A stretch of 64,000 bases of DNA from VRUE01 sp963819755 (lineage in GTDB: Bacteria; Actinomycetota; Thermoleophilia; Solirubrobacterales; 70-9): assembly GCA_963819755.1 (NCBI GenBank), contig CAWFXB010000002.1, forward strand, positions 930,001 to 994,000, read 5' to 3'. The notes beneath the pieces were generated by a model, which made no database searches, was not told the DNA's origin, and saw only the letters and a list, made by a program, of their open reading frames with translations. How positions within the stretch are numbered: position 1 is the first letter of the stretch; every line of letters begins with the position of its first letter. A program made the translations under genes and the position numbers. This document shows positions 34,002-41,560 of this stretch, one piece after another.

Positions 34002-35275
34002 CTCAGCGCCTCCCCGAGCGACTCCTCCGCGGCCTCGAGGGTGCGCTCGATCGCGGCGTCGTCATGGGCAAGCGAGACGAACCAGGCCTCGAACTGCGAT
34101 GGCGGCGGGTAGATCCCACGGTCGAGCATCGCGCGGCAGAAGCGGGCGTGGGCCTCTAGGTCGCAGGCAGCCGCGGTGGAGAAGTCGGTCACCGGCTCGG
34201 CGCTGAAGAAGAGGGTGAGCAAGCCGGGGGCCGAGGCCACCTGCAACGGCCGGTTGGCAGTCAGTTCGCCCAGCCCCTCGGCGAGCCGGTCGGTGAGCTC
34301 CTCGAGCCCGGAGTAGGCCGCGGCGTCCAACCGTCGCAGCGTTGCCAGCCCGGCGGCAACCGCCAGAGGGTTGCCTGACAGGGTCCCCGCCTGGTAGACG
34401 TCGCCGGCGGGGGCAACGCGTTCCATCGTCGATGCGGGGCCGCCGAAGGCGGCGGCGGGCAGACCGCCGCCCAACACCTTGCCGAGAATCGTCAGGTCGG
34501 GCGCGACGGCGTAGAGCTGCTGAGCGCCACCCGCGGCGACGCGGAAGCCGCTGATCACCTCGTCGAAGACGAGCAGCGCGCCTGCCGCCCGGGTTGCGTC
34601 GCGGAGGAACTCGAGGAAACCGTCTTCGGCGGGGACCACGCCCATGTTGGCCGGCAGCGGCTCGGCGAGCAGAGCGGCAACCGGGTGCTCCGCGAGAGCG
34701 CGGCTGACCGCATCGCGATCGTTCCAGGGCACCACCACGGTGCCTGCCGCCTGCGCCGCGGTCACTCCCGGGCTGGCCGGGATGGCAAGAGTCGCCAGGC
34801 CCGAGCCGGCTTCGGCGAGCAGGCCGTCGGAGTGGCCGTGGTATGCGCCGGCGAACTTGACCACGACCTCGCGCCCGGTGACGGCACGGGCCAGCCGCAC
34901 GGCCCCCATCGACGCCTCCGTGCCCGAGCTGGTCATGCGCAGCATCTCCACCGAGGGCACCCGCGCCGCCACCTCCTCGGCCAGCTCGATCTCAGCCTCG
35001 GTGGCGGCGCCGTAGCTGGTGCCGCGCGCGGCGGCCTCGCTCACCGCCGCGACCACGTCGGGGGGAGCGTGGCCGTGGATCAGCGGGCCCCACGAGCAGA
35101 CCCAGTCGACGTAGCGGTTGCCGTCGACGTCGACCAGCTCGCAGCCCTCGCCGCGCTCGACGAAGATCGGCTCGCGGCCGATCTGCCGCATCGCCCGCAC
35201 GGGGGAGTTGACCCCGCCCGGCATGACCCTCGACGCCCGACGGCACAGCTCCGCCGACCGATCGTAACTACGAAT
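33998..35275 (-). CDS. hemL: Glutamate-1-semialdehyde 2,1-aminomutase
   Basis: 425 residues if translation starts at ATT 35275. The first standard start (ATG 35224) gives 408 residues. The PLP-lysine region TILGKVLGGGLP, the GTEASMGAVRLAR loop and VFDEVISGFRV are typical. It makes 5-aminolaevulinate in the C5 haem pathway. The conserved family N-terminus (SYDRSAELCRRASRVMPGG) extends about 17 codons upstream of the ATG, with no ATG, GTG or TTG in that stretch. ATT lies 8 bases after GGTGGGA and overlaps the ahbAB end, so I prefer it. A downstream-start protein would lack the first helix. Confidence 0.93.
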   Translation of the reverse strand: MRSYDRSAELCRRASRVMPGGVNSPVRAMRQIGREPIFVERGEGCELVDVDGNRYVDWVCSWGPLIHGHAPPDVVAAVSEAAARGTSYGAATEAEIELAEEVAARVPSVEMLRMTSSGTEASMGAVRLARAVTGREVVVKFAGAYHGHSDGLLAEAGSGLATLAIPASPGVTAAQAAGTVVVPWNDRDAVSRALAEHPVAALLAEPLPANMGVVPAEDGFLEFLRDATRAAGALLVFDEVISGFRVAAGGAQQLYAVAPDLTILGKVLGGGLPAAAFGGPASTMERVAPAGDVYQAGTLSGNPLAVAAGLATLRRLDAAAYSGLEELTDRLAEGLGELTANRPLQVASAPGLLTLFFSAEPVTDFSTAAACDLEAHARFCRAMLDRGIYPPPSQFEAWFVSLAHDDAAIERTLEAAEESLGEALR

Positions 35276-36353
35276 GCTCAGCGTCCCACCGCGCGTAGTC
35301 GTCGGTGAAGTAGCGCAGCCGGATCTTCTTGTACTCGGTCGAGGAGTAGAGCGTGGCGCGGTCCTCGGGGCCCATCCCGCACTCCTCGGCGATCGAGTCG
35401 AGAATCGCGTCGCACTCCTCCTTCGAGCGTCCATGGGCCATCGTGAAGACGCTGTACGGCCAGTCCTCGTAGGTCGGCCGCTGGTAGCAGTGGGAGATGC
35501 CGCGGAAGGAGGCCATGCGGCCACCCGTCTCCATGATCTCCGCCTCGGGAACCTTCCAGACGCCCATGCCGTTGGCCGAGAAGCCGGCGCGGCGGTGGTA
35601 GAGGATCGCGGCGACTCGGCGCAGCAGCTTGCGATCGACCATGCTCCGCAGCCGCTCCAGCAGTGCGTCGGTCGAGATCCCCAACTCCTCGGCGGCGGCG
35701 TCATAGGGTCGCCCGACCGCCTCCATCGGCCCCTGCATGGCCTGGATCGTGGCGACGTCGCGCTCGTCGTAGGGCTGGCGCTCCAGCTCCCGCGGTGGCG
35801 CCGCTTCGACCGCGGCGGCGAGCGCATCGGTGCCCTTCTCCATCTCCAGGTTCATGTTGATCTTGAACAGGGTCAGGGTGGGCAGCTGGCGCATCGACTC
35901 GGCACCGGCCTCGCGCATCAGCGCTTCCAGGCTGCCCTCCATGCCCAGCTCGGAGTCCGGGGGCACGGCGATCGTGAACCAGAGGTTGAAGTCGTGGGTG
36001 CGCAGGTAATTGTGGGAGACGCCGGGATGGGCGTTGACCGCGGCGGCGGCGCGCTGTGGGTTCTCGGCGTCGACTTTGGCGGCGACCAGCATCGACTCGT
36101 AGCCGAGCGCACGGGTGTCGAAGATCGGGGTGATCTCGCGGATGATCCGCTCGTCCAGCAGGCGCCGGGTGCGGGCGAGAACGTCCTCGAGCTCGAGCTC
36201 CGCCTCGGAGGCGAGCAGGGCAAAGGGCTCGGGGTCGAGGGGGAAGCTCGACTGCAGCAGGTTCATCAGCCGCTTGTCGGTCTCGTCCAGCGGAATCGCC
36301 GCGCCGCCCTTGCGGGAGCGCGCCTTCGACTGGGGAACTTTCACCGGAGCCAA
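35268..36353 (-). CDS. Fused AhbA-AhbB-like (Lrp/AsnC-fold) protein, siroheme decarboxylase family
   Basis: 361 residues made of two homologous halves. The first (about 22-170) has a winged helix, then VSHNYLRTHDFNLWFTIAVP. The second (about 190-355) has another winged helix, then ISHCYQRPTYEDWPYSVFTMAHG. AhbA and AhbB normally form a heterodimer that decarboxylates siroheme in the alternative haem or haem d1 pathway. Fused NirDL-type versions exist. The position between hemB and hemL ties it to tetrapyrrole metabolism. Whether it is an enzyme or a haem-responsive regulator cannot be decided. Its start overlaps the hemB end by 13 bp. Confidence 0.85.
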   Translation of the reverse strand: MAPVKVPQSKARSRKGGAAIPLDETDKRLMNLLQSSFPLDPEPFALLASEAELELEDVLARTRRLLDERIIREITPIFDTRALGYESMLVAAKVDAENPQRAAAAVNAHPGVSHNYLRTHDFNLWFTIAVPPDSELGMEGSLEALMREAGAESMRQLPTLTLFKINMNLEMEKGTDALAAAVEAAPPRELERQPYDERDVATIQAMQGPMEAVGRPYDAAAEELGISTDALLERLRSMVDRKLLRRVAAILYHRRAGFSANGMGVWKVPEAEIMETGGRMASFRGISHCYQRPTYEDWPYSVFTMAHGRSKEECDAILDSIAEECGMGPEDRATLYSSTEYKKIRLRYFTDDYARWDAEHS

Positions 36354-37312
36354 GCCGCGGCCTCCTTCGCGTAGTAGGTGACGATCGCGTCGGCGCCGGC
36401 GCGGCGGATCGAGGTCAAGGTCTCCACCACCGCGGCGCGCTCGTCGATCCAGCCGTTGGCGGCAGCCGCCTTCAGCATCGAGTACTCGCCGGAGACATGG
36501 TAGGCGGCAAGCGGGGCGCCGGTCTCCTCCTTGACCCGGCGGACGACGTCGAGGTAGGGGGTCGCCGGCTTGACCATCAACATGTCCGCGCCCTCGTCGA
36601 GGTCGAGCTGGGCCTCCCGCACCGCCTCGCCGGCGTTGGCCGGATCGAGCTGGTAGCCACGCCGGTCGCCGAACTCGGGTGTCGACTCGGCCGCCTCGCG
36701 GAAGGGCCCGTAGAAGGCGGAGGCGTACTTGGCGCTGTAGGCGACGATCGGGGTTGCGGCGTGACCCTCCTCGTCGAGCTGGTGGCGGATCGAGCCGACC
36801 CGGCCGTCCATCATGTCGCTGGGCGCCACCGCGTCGGCGCCGGCCTCGGCATGGGAGATCGCGGTTTTGGCCAGCAACTCGACCGTGAGGTCGTTGTCGA
36901 CCTCGCCGTCGCGGATGAAGCCGCAGTGGCCGTGCGTGGTGTACTCGCAGAGGCAGACGTCGGTGATCACGGTCAGCTCGGGATGGGCCTCCTTCAACGC
37001 CCGCACCGCCATCTGCACGATGCCCTCGTCGTCGTAGGCGCCGGAGCCGGTCTCGTCCTTGTCCGCAGGAACACCGAAGAGGAGGACCGCTCCGATCCCG
37101 GCGCTGGCGATCTCCGTCGCCTCGGCGACCAGCTCGGAGATCGAGAAGCGCTCGATGCCTGGCATCGACTCGACGTCCTCGCGGACACCCTCGCCGGCCA
37201 CGACGAAGGCTGGCTGGATCAGATGCGACGGCGACAGCTCGGTCTCGCGTACCAGGCCGCGCAGAGTCTCGGTGCGGCGCAGGCGCCGCAGGCGGGTGCT
37301 TGGGAACTGCAT
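36341..37312 (-). CDS. hemB: Delta-aminolaevulinic acid dehydratase (porphobilinogen synthase)
   Basis: 323 residues from ATG 37312 (MQFPSTRLRRLR). The Schiff-base lysines lie in VAYSAKYASAFYGPF and MVKPATPYLD. The metal site DVCLCEYTTHGHCGF has the three cysteines of zinc-type enzymes. It condenses two aminolaevulinate molecules to porphobilinogen. The open frame continues upstream through the palindromic element, but TAAACT lies 7 bases before this ATG, so a leaderless start here is likely. It is the first gene of the hemB-ahbAB-hemL-33618 operon. Confidence 0.95.
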   Translation of the reverse strand: MQFPSTRLRRLRRTETLRGLVRETELSPSHLIQPAFVVAGEGVREDVESMPGIERFSISELVAEATEIASAGIGAVLLFGVPADKDETGSGAYDDEGIVQMAVRALKEAHPELTVITDVCLCEYTTHGHCGFIRDGEVDNDLTVELLAKTAISHAEAGADAVAPSDMMDGRVGSIRHQLDEEGHAATPIVAYSAKYASAFYGPFREAAESTPEFGDRRGYQLDPANAGEAVREAQLDLDEGADMLMVKPATPYLDVVRRVKEETGAPLAAYHVSGEYSMLKAAAANGWIDERAAVVETLTSIRRAGADAIVTYYAKEAAAWLR

Positions 37313-37319
37313 CGGGGCG

Positions 37320-37325
37320 AGTTTA
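37320..37325 (-). promoter_or_regulatory. Putative -10 element of hemB
   Basis: TAAACT on the minus strand is followed by 7 bases and the hemB ATG. The palindromic element starts at 37332, so the -35 region would lie inside its arm. Confidence 0.5.
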
Positions 37326-37331
37326 GGGGAG

Positions 37332-37454
37332 TGGGCGTGGGGGTCTCCCGGAGGGTGCCTATGTTCGCTTCGCTCACGGATTTGGACCGCTTCGCGGCTG
37401 GAATCACTCTGCGGGGCCGCTTCGCGAGGCACCTCCGGGAGACCCCCACGCCCA
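37332..37454 (-). repeat. Palindromic element, copy 1
   Basis: Outer arms 37332-37359 and 37428-37454 are inverted copies differing by one extra G. They enclose the conserved core (37360-37427), here in reverse orientation relative to copies 2 and 3. Read on the minus strand, the core starts TCGCGAAGCGGCCCCGCAGA. It lies between the divergent hemB and ABC-ATPase genes. There is no transposase and no other copy of these arm sequences in the window. Confidence 0.9.
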
Positions 37455-37473
37455 GCCAGTAGCGTTCCCCTCC

Positions 37474-38178
37474 GTGGAGGCACGGGGGCTGGTGAAGAAG
37501 TACGGGGGTCGGGAAGCTTTGCGCGGGGTCGGCCTCACCGCTGAGCCGGGGGAGCTTGTGGCGATCATCGGCCCTAACGGGGCCGGAAAGACGACGCTGC
37601 TCTCGATCCTGGCCGGGACCGTGAAGCCGGATGGGGGTTCGGTCAGCTCGCCCAACGGCGACGTCGGATGGGTGCCGCAACAGGCGGCGCTCTACCGGCG
37701 CCTGACGGTGGAGGAGAACCTTTTGCTTTTCGCGCGTCTGGAGAAGCACGAGGAGCCGCGTGTGGCGGTCGAGGAGATGCTGGAGCTGACCGGGTTGCAT
37801 GAGCGCCGGGGGGAGATCGTCGCCAAGCTCTCGGGGGGGAACCAGCAGCGGATCAACATCGCGATCGGCCTGCTCGCCCGTCCCGTCGTGCTGTTGCTCG
37901 ACGAGCCCAGCGTCGGGCTCGACCCGCGGCAGCGGGCGCGCTTGTGGGAGTTCGTCTCGAGTCTCGCCGATCGGGGCACGACGGTGATCTTCTCCACCCA
38001 CGACATCCAGGAGGCCGAGCGCTACGGACAGCGGCTACTCGTCCTCGCCGATGGCGAGAGCCTCTTCGACGGATCGTCGGATGCCCTGCGCGAAGCGGTT
38101 CGCGGAGAGACGCCCGAGGCCGCCGGCAGGGACTTCGAGACCGCCTTCGTCGCCTTCCTTCAGCACCGGGGCCACTGA
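37474..38178 (+). CDS. ABC transporter ATP-binding protein
   Basis: 234 residues from GTG 37474. It has Walker A GPNGAGKTT (about 34-42), Q-loop VPQQAALY, signature LSGGNQQR (about 123-130), Walker B VVLLLDEPSVGLD and the switch His (FSTHDIQEAER). It is of the CcmA/ABC-2 exporter type. TAGCGT lies 8 bases before the GTG. Its TGA overlaps the permease ATG. Substrate unknown. The MCE genes are more than 20 kb away, and the partner is an ABC-2 rather than a YrbE permease, so this is not an obvious Mce ATPase. Confidence 0.93.
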   Translation: MEARGLVKKYGGREALRGVGLTAEPGELVAIIGPNGAGKTTLLSILAGTVKPDGGSVSSPNGDVGWVPQQAALYRRLTVEENLLLFARLEKHEEPRVAVEEMLELTGLHERRGEIVAKLSGGNQQRINIAIGLLARPVVLLLDEPSVGLDPRQRARLWEFVSSLADRGTTVIFSTHDIQEAERYGQRLLVLADGESLFDGSSDALREAVRGETPEAAGRDFETAFVAFLQHRGH

Positions 38179-39527
38179 TGCGCTGGCTGCTGCTCAAGGA
38201 CCTTCAGATCCTGCGGCGATCGCCGCTGCAGGTCGTCCTGCTGATCGCCTACCCGATCCTGATCGCGCTGCTGATCGGCTTCGCGATCTCACGCGAACCC
38301 GGCAAGCCCCGCGTTGCGTTTCTCAACGAAATCCCGCCAGGGGCGCGGGTCGCCGGGGGCAACGGCAAGCTGCCGGCCGTCGGGGTCAACGACCGGATCT
38401 GCAAGCAGGTCGAGTGTGTCGACGTCGCCAGCCGGGCGCAGGCCGAAACGAAAGTGCGGGAAGGGGACGTGCTCGCGGCGTTGATCCTGCCCAGCGACCT
38501 GATCGACCGGCTCAACTCCCTCTCCACCCTGGCCCCCGAAACTCCCGAAGTCGACGTAATCGTCAACGAGGAGAATCCGCTCAAGGCGCGGGTGGTCGAC
38601 GACCGAATCACGGCCCTGCTGGCACAGGCCAACCTCTTCATCGCCAAGCAGATCGCCAAGGAAGGCGGCCGCTACCTCAACCTGGTCGTCGAGGGCGGCA
38701 ACTTCGACGTGCTCGGCCAGCCGGTCGAAATCCTCGGCCTGCGAGCCGTCGCCTCGATCCTGCAATCGCTGCGCCCAGCTGTGCCCTCGTCGCAGCGGCC
38801 CGAGCTCGACCGGGTGATCCGCTTCGCCACCCTTGCCCGCGACAACCTCGATGTCACGGCGCCACTGATCGATCGGCTGGCGCAGCCGATCGCCGTCCAC
38901 AAGCAATCGGTCAGCGCCCCTACTCCCCCGCTGGAAATCTTTGCGATCGCTGTCGCGGCGACGCTGACGCTCACCTTCGTCACCCTGCTCCTGGTCGCCG
39001 GCTCCCTGGCTCTGGAGCGTGAGGAAAACACCTTCCCTCGCCTCACCGGCGGCCTCCTTTCGCGCACGGGCCTACTCGTCGAGAAGATCGGCCTCGGCGT
39101 CGTAGTCGGACTGGTGGTGACGCTGTTGATGTTGGGAGGAGTGCAGCTCTTCGTCGGGCTCGAGTGGAGCCGCGCCGGGCTTTGGCTGCTGGCAATCCTC
39201 GCCGGAGGTGCGGCGCTGGCGGCCGCCGGGGCGGCCCTGGGAGCGGCCGCGCGCGACGTGCGAGCCGTCTCCCTGCTCGCCTTCATGATCTCGCTGCCGG
39301 TTGCGTTGCTCTCGCTCGTCCCTTCGGGAGCCGTCGGCTCCGGGCTTTATGAAGGCATCCGGGTAGTGACCGCGCTGTTTCCCTTCAAGCCGGCGCTGCA
39401 GGCGATGACCGCAGCTCTCGACTCGGCTGGGCCGGGAATCGGCGGTCCGCTGCTTCACCTGGCGATCCTGATCGTCGGCTACGGCGCGCTCGCGCGCCTC
39501 GCCATGCGCCGCTTCGCCTCCATCTGA
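38178..39527 (+). CDS. ABC-2 type transporter permease
   Basis: 449 residues from ATG 38178, which shares its A with the ATPase stop (TGATG). One N-terminal membrane helix (about 18-38) is followed by a large extracytoplasmic domain (about 40-255), then five helices in the C-terminal half (about 260-445). EREENTFPRLTGGLLSR is the typical ABC-2 coupling loop. The large outer domain is characteristic of exporters of the YhgE/ABC-2 membrane class. Substrate not predictable. Confidence 0.9.
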   Translation: MRWLLLKDLQILRRSPLQVVLLIAYPILIALLIGFAISREPGKPRVAFLNEIPPGARVAGGNGKLPAVGVNDRICKQVECVDVASRAQAETKVREGDVLAALILPSDLIDRLNSLSTLAPETPEVDVIVNEENPLKARVVDDRITALLAQANLFIAKQIAKEGGRYLNLVVEGGNFDVLGQPVEILGLRAVASILQSLRPAVPSSQRPELDRVIRFATLARDNLDVTAPLIDRLAQPIAVHKQSVSAPTPPLEIFAIAVAATLTLTFVTLLLVAGSLALEREENTFPRLTGGLLSRTGLLVEKIGLGVVVGLVVTLLMLGGVQLFVGLEWSRAGLWLLAILAGGAALAAAGAALGAAARDVRAVSLLAFMISLPVALLSLVPSGAVGSGLYEGIRVVTALFPFKPALQAMTAALDSAGPGIGGPLLHLAILIVGYGALARLAMRRFASI

Positions 39528-39538
39528 TCGTCCCGGGG

Positions 39539-39544
39539 TAGGGT
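39539..39544 (+). promoter_or_regulatory. Putative -10 element of ymdB
   Basis: TAGGGT is followed by exactly 6 bases and the ATG at 39551, with no Shine-Dalgarno between, matching the leaderless pattern elsewhere in the window. Confidence 0.45.
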
Positions 39545-39550
39545 CACTGC

Positions 39551-40330
39551 ATGAGGGTGCTCTTCATCGGGGACGTCGTCGGCGGGCCGGGCAGGCGCGG
39601 ATTGAAGGCTGCGATGCCCGAGTTGCGCGAGCGATACCGACCTGACCTGATCATCGTCAACGGCGAGAACTCGGCCGGTGGCATGGGCATCACCGAGAAG
39701 ACCGCCAACGTCCTCTTCGATGCCGGTTGCGATGTGATCACGACCGGCAACCACGTCTACCGACATCGCGAGGCCTACGAGTTCCTCGATAACGCCGAGC
39801 GGGTGATCCGGCCCGCCAACTACCCCCACGCCAACCCCGGCAAGGGTCACGTCGTGGTCGAGGTCGGTGACAGGCGGGTCGGCGTGATCAACCTCAGCGG
39901 TGCGGTCGGCCTCCAGGTCGCTCGCCTGCCGTTCCACGAGGTCGACAGCATCCTTGAGCGGATCGAAGCCGACCTCGTCGTCGTCGACTTTCACGCCGAA
40001 GTCAGCAGCGAGAAGGTCGCCATCGGCTGGCACCTCGACGGCCGCGTCGCTGCCGTGTTCGGCACCCACACCCACGTCCCCACTGCCGACGCACGGGTCC
40101 TACCCGGCGGCACCGCGTTCATCTCCGACGTTGGCATGACCGGCTCGCGGACAAGTGTGCTCGGGGTCAAGCCGGCGCAGGTGCTGGAGCGGATGACCAC
40201 TCAGATGCCGGTCAGGTTCGAGACCGCCGAGGAGGACGTCTGGGTCATGGGGGCGGTGGTCGAGGTGAACGAGTCGGGGCTGGCTGACTCGATCGAGCAG
40301 ATCATGGTGCCCGCTCCCAGAGCTGGGTAG
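39551..40330 (+). CDS. ymdB: YmdB-family metallophosphoesterase
   Basis: 259 residues. Metal-binding motifs FIGDVVG (5-11), VNGENSAGG (about 36-44), TTGNHVY (about 64-70), VDFHAE (about 147-152) and GTHTHVPTAD (about 170-179) are all intact. This family hydrolyses 2',3'-cyclic nucleotides and affects RNA turnover and developmental decisions in Bacillus. Its role here is unknown. It is probably transcribed alone. Its end is convergent with the Fic gene. Confidence 0.92.
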   Translation: MRVLFIGDVVGGPGRRGLKAAMPELRERYRPDLIIVNGENSAGGMGITEKTANVLFDAGCDVITTGNHVYRHREAYEFLDNAERVIRPANYPHANPGKGHVVVEVGDRRVGVINLSGAVGLQVARLPFHEVDSILERIEADLVVVDFHAEVSSEKVAIGWHLDGRVAAVFGTHTHVPTADARVLPGGTAFISDVGMTGSRTSVLGVKPAQVLERMTTQMPVRFETAEEDVWVMGAVVEVNESGLADSIEQIMVPAPRAG

Positions 40331-40345
40331 TTGCTTTTGACTTCA

Positions 40346-41560
40346 TCATTCTTGTGACTCATTCAGCTCAGCAGCGACCGGCCGGAAAGCCTCAATGACT
40401 TGCTTGTTCGGGGTATATCCCCCGCCTTGACGACGGACTAGCTCCATCTCTAAAAGGGCATTGACGTCCCTGGTGAGGGTCTTGCCGGTCTTGCCGTGAT
40501 ACATCTCGACCAGTCCAGTACTCAAGGTGCGGAGCTCACTCTTCGAGAAAGGCCCATCCACCTTCGACATCTCCAGAACGAGTTGGCGCTGGCGCATCCG
40601 GGCGGGAGTAGTGGTTCGACCAAACTGCTGGTAGACATACTGCTCCCACCGATCGGCGAATTGCTGCGTGCGAATGGTCTCCAGCTGCTCCTGAAGGCCG
40701 TCGACGAAACCTTGGAGCGCGTAGCGCACAAAGGGAAGGATGCCCCCGGCGCCCCTGCTTGCATCACGGAGCTGGCGGTAGTACTCCGTTCGAGTTTGGT
40801 TGTAGTGGTTGCTGAGCAAATGCGTTGCTGGGGTTGGCACCCCGGCCTCGAGGAGAATCCGCAACTCCATCAGCCGCGCGGTACGACCGTTTCCGTCTCC
40901 GAATGGATGGATCCAGGCCACATAGAGATGGGCAATGATCGCCTTCAAGATCGCCATCGGAAGTTCCCACCCCGGGTCCCGCGCCGTAAAATCAGGACCA
41001 TTGAGCCACTTCGAAAGGCGCTCGAGCAAAAACTCGCAATCCTCTCGCGGAGCGCCGAGATACCCCCCCACAGCAACGGGATGAGCGGGAATCTCCCCGG
41101 GAACGACCCCCTCTTCGAGTTCGAGCCCGGCCAAGATAAGACGGTTGTAGTTCTCGATGGTCGTGCGGCTCATGGGTGGAGCCACACCGGCAACCAGTTC
41201 GTCGCTGATCTCGTTGTAAGCGGTTATGACATTGTCGATCTCCCGACCCAGATACTCTCGTGAAGGCGGCAGGTCCAGGTCTTTCTCGATTCTGCGCCTG
41301 GCCTCCTCCTCGGAGAGCGTGTTGCCCTCTATAGCGGTAGTCGCCAATGCGCCCTTCGCGAGATAGACGATGTGCATCTCCCGGGCTACCGTCGGGTTGA
41401 GGAGCGAGCCTGCGATGTGGGCAATTTTCGACCTCGCCTCGCCGAGCAGCATCCAAAGCTCCGGCGAGGCCGGCCTGAGATCAACCCGAAAGTCGATCCA
41501 CGGGTGGGTTTCCTGATATGTCCGACTGACCGTCGGAATTAGCGTCTGCCTGGGACCCAT
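40346..41560 (-). CDS. Fic-domain protein (class II AMPylator-like)
   Basis: 404 residues from ATG 41560 (another in-frame ATG lies at 41617). The Fic motif HPFGDGNGRTAR (218-229) is complete. An inhibitory-helix motif TTAIEG (74-79) fits S/T-x3-E-G/N and marks a class II, self-inhibited Fic protein. The C-terminal part (about 320-395) looks like a winged helix. Such proteins transfer AMP to target hydroxyl groups. Codon use and base composition are less GC-rich than the neighbours, and it overlaps the end of the GT87-like gene by 80 bases, suggesting insertion there. Confidence 0.9.
   Translation of the reverse strand: MGPRQTLIPTVSRTYQETHPWIDFRVDLRPASPELWMLLGEARSKIAHIAGSLLNPTVAREMHIVYLAKGALATTAIEGNTLSEEEARRRIEKDLDLPPSREYLGREIDNVITAYNEISDELVAGVAPPMSRTTIENYNRLILAGLELEEGVVPGEIPAHPVAVGGYLGAPREDCEFLLERLSKWLNGPDFTARDPGWELPMAILKAIIAHLYVAWIHPFGDGNGRTARLMELRILLEAGVPTPATHLLSNHYNQTRTEYYRQLRDASRGAGGILPFVRYALQGFVDGLQEQLETIRTQQFADRWEQYVYQQFGRTTTPARMRQRQLVLEMSKVDGPFSKSELRTLSTGLVEMYHGKTGKTLTRDVNALLEMELVRRQGGGYTPNKQVIEAFRPVAAELNESQE

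Noticed and set aside
37474..39527. ABC transporter as the missing MCE ATPase and permease
   Set aside because: The permease is ABC-2 type with a large outer domain rather than YrbE/MlaE, and the pair is 20 kb from the MCE genes.
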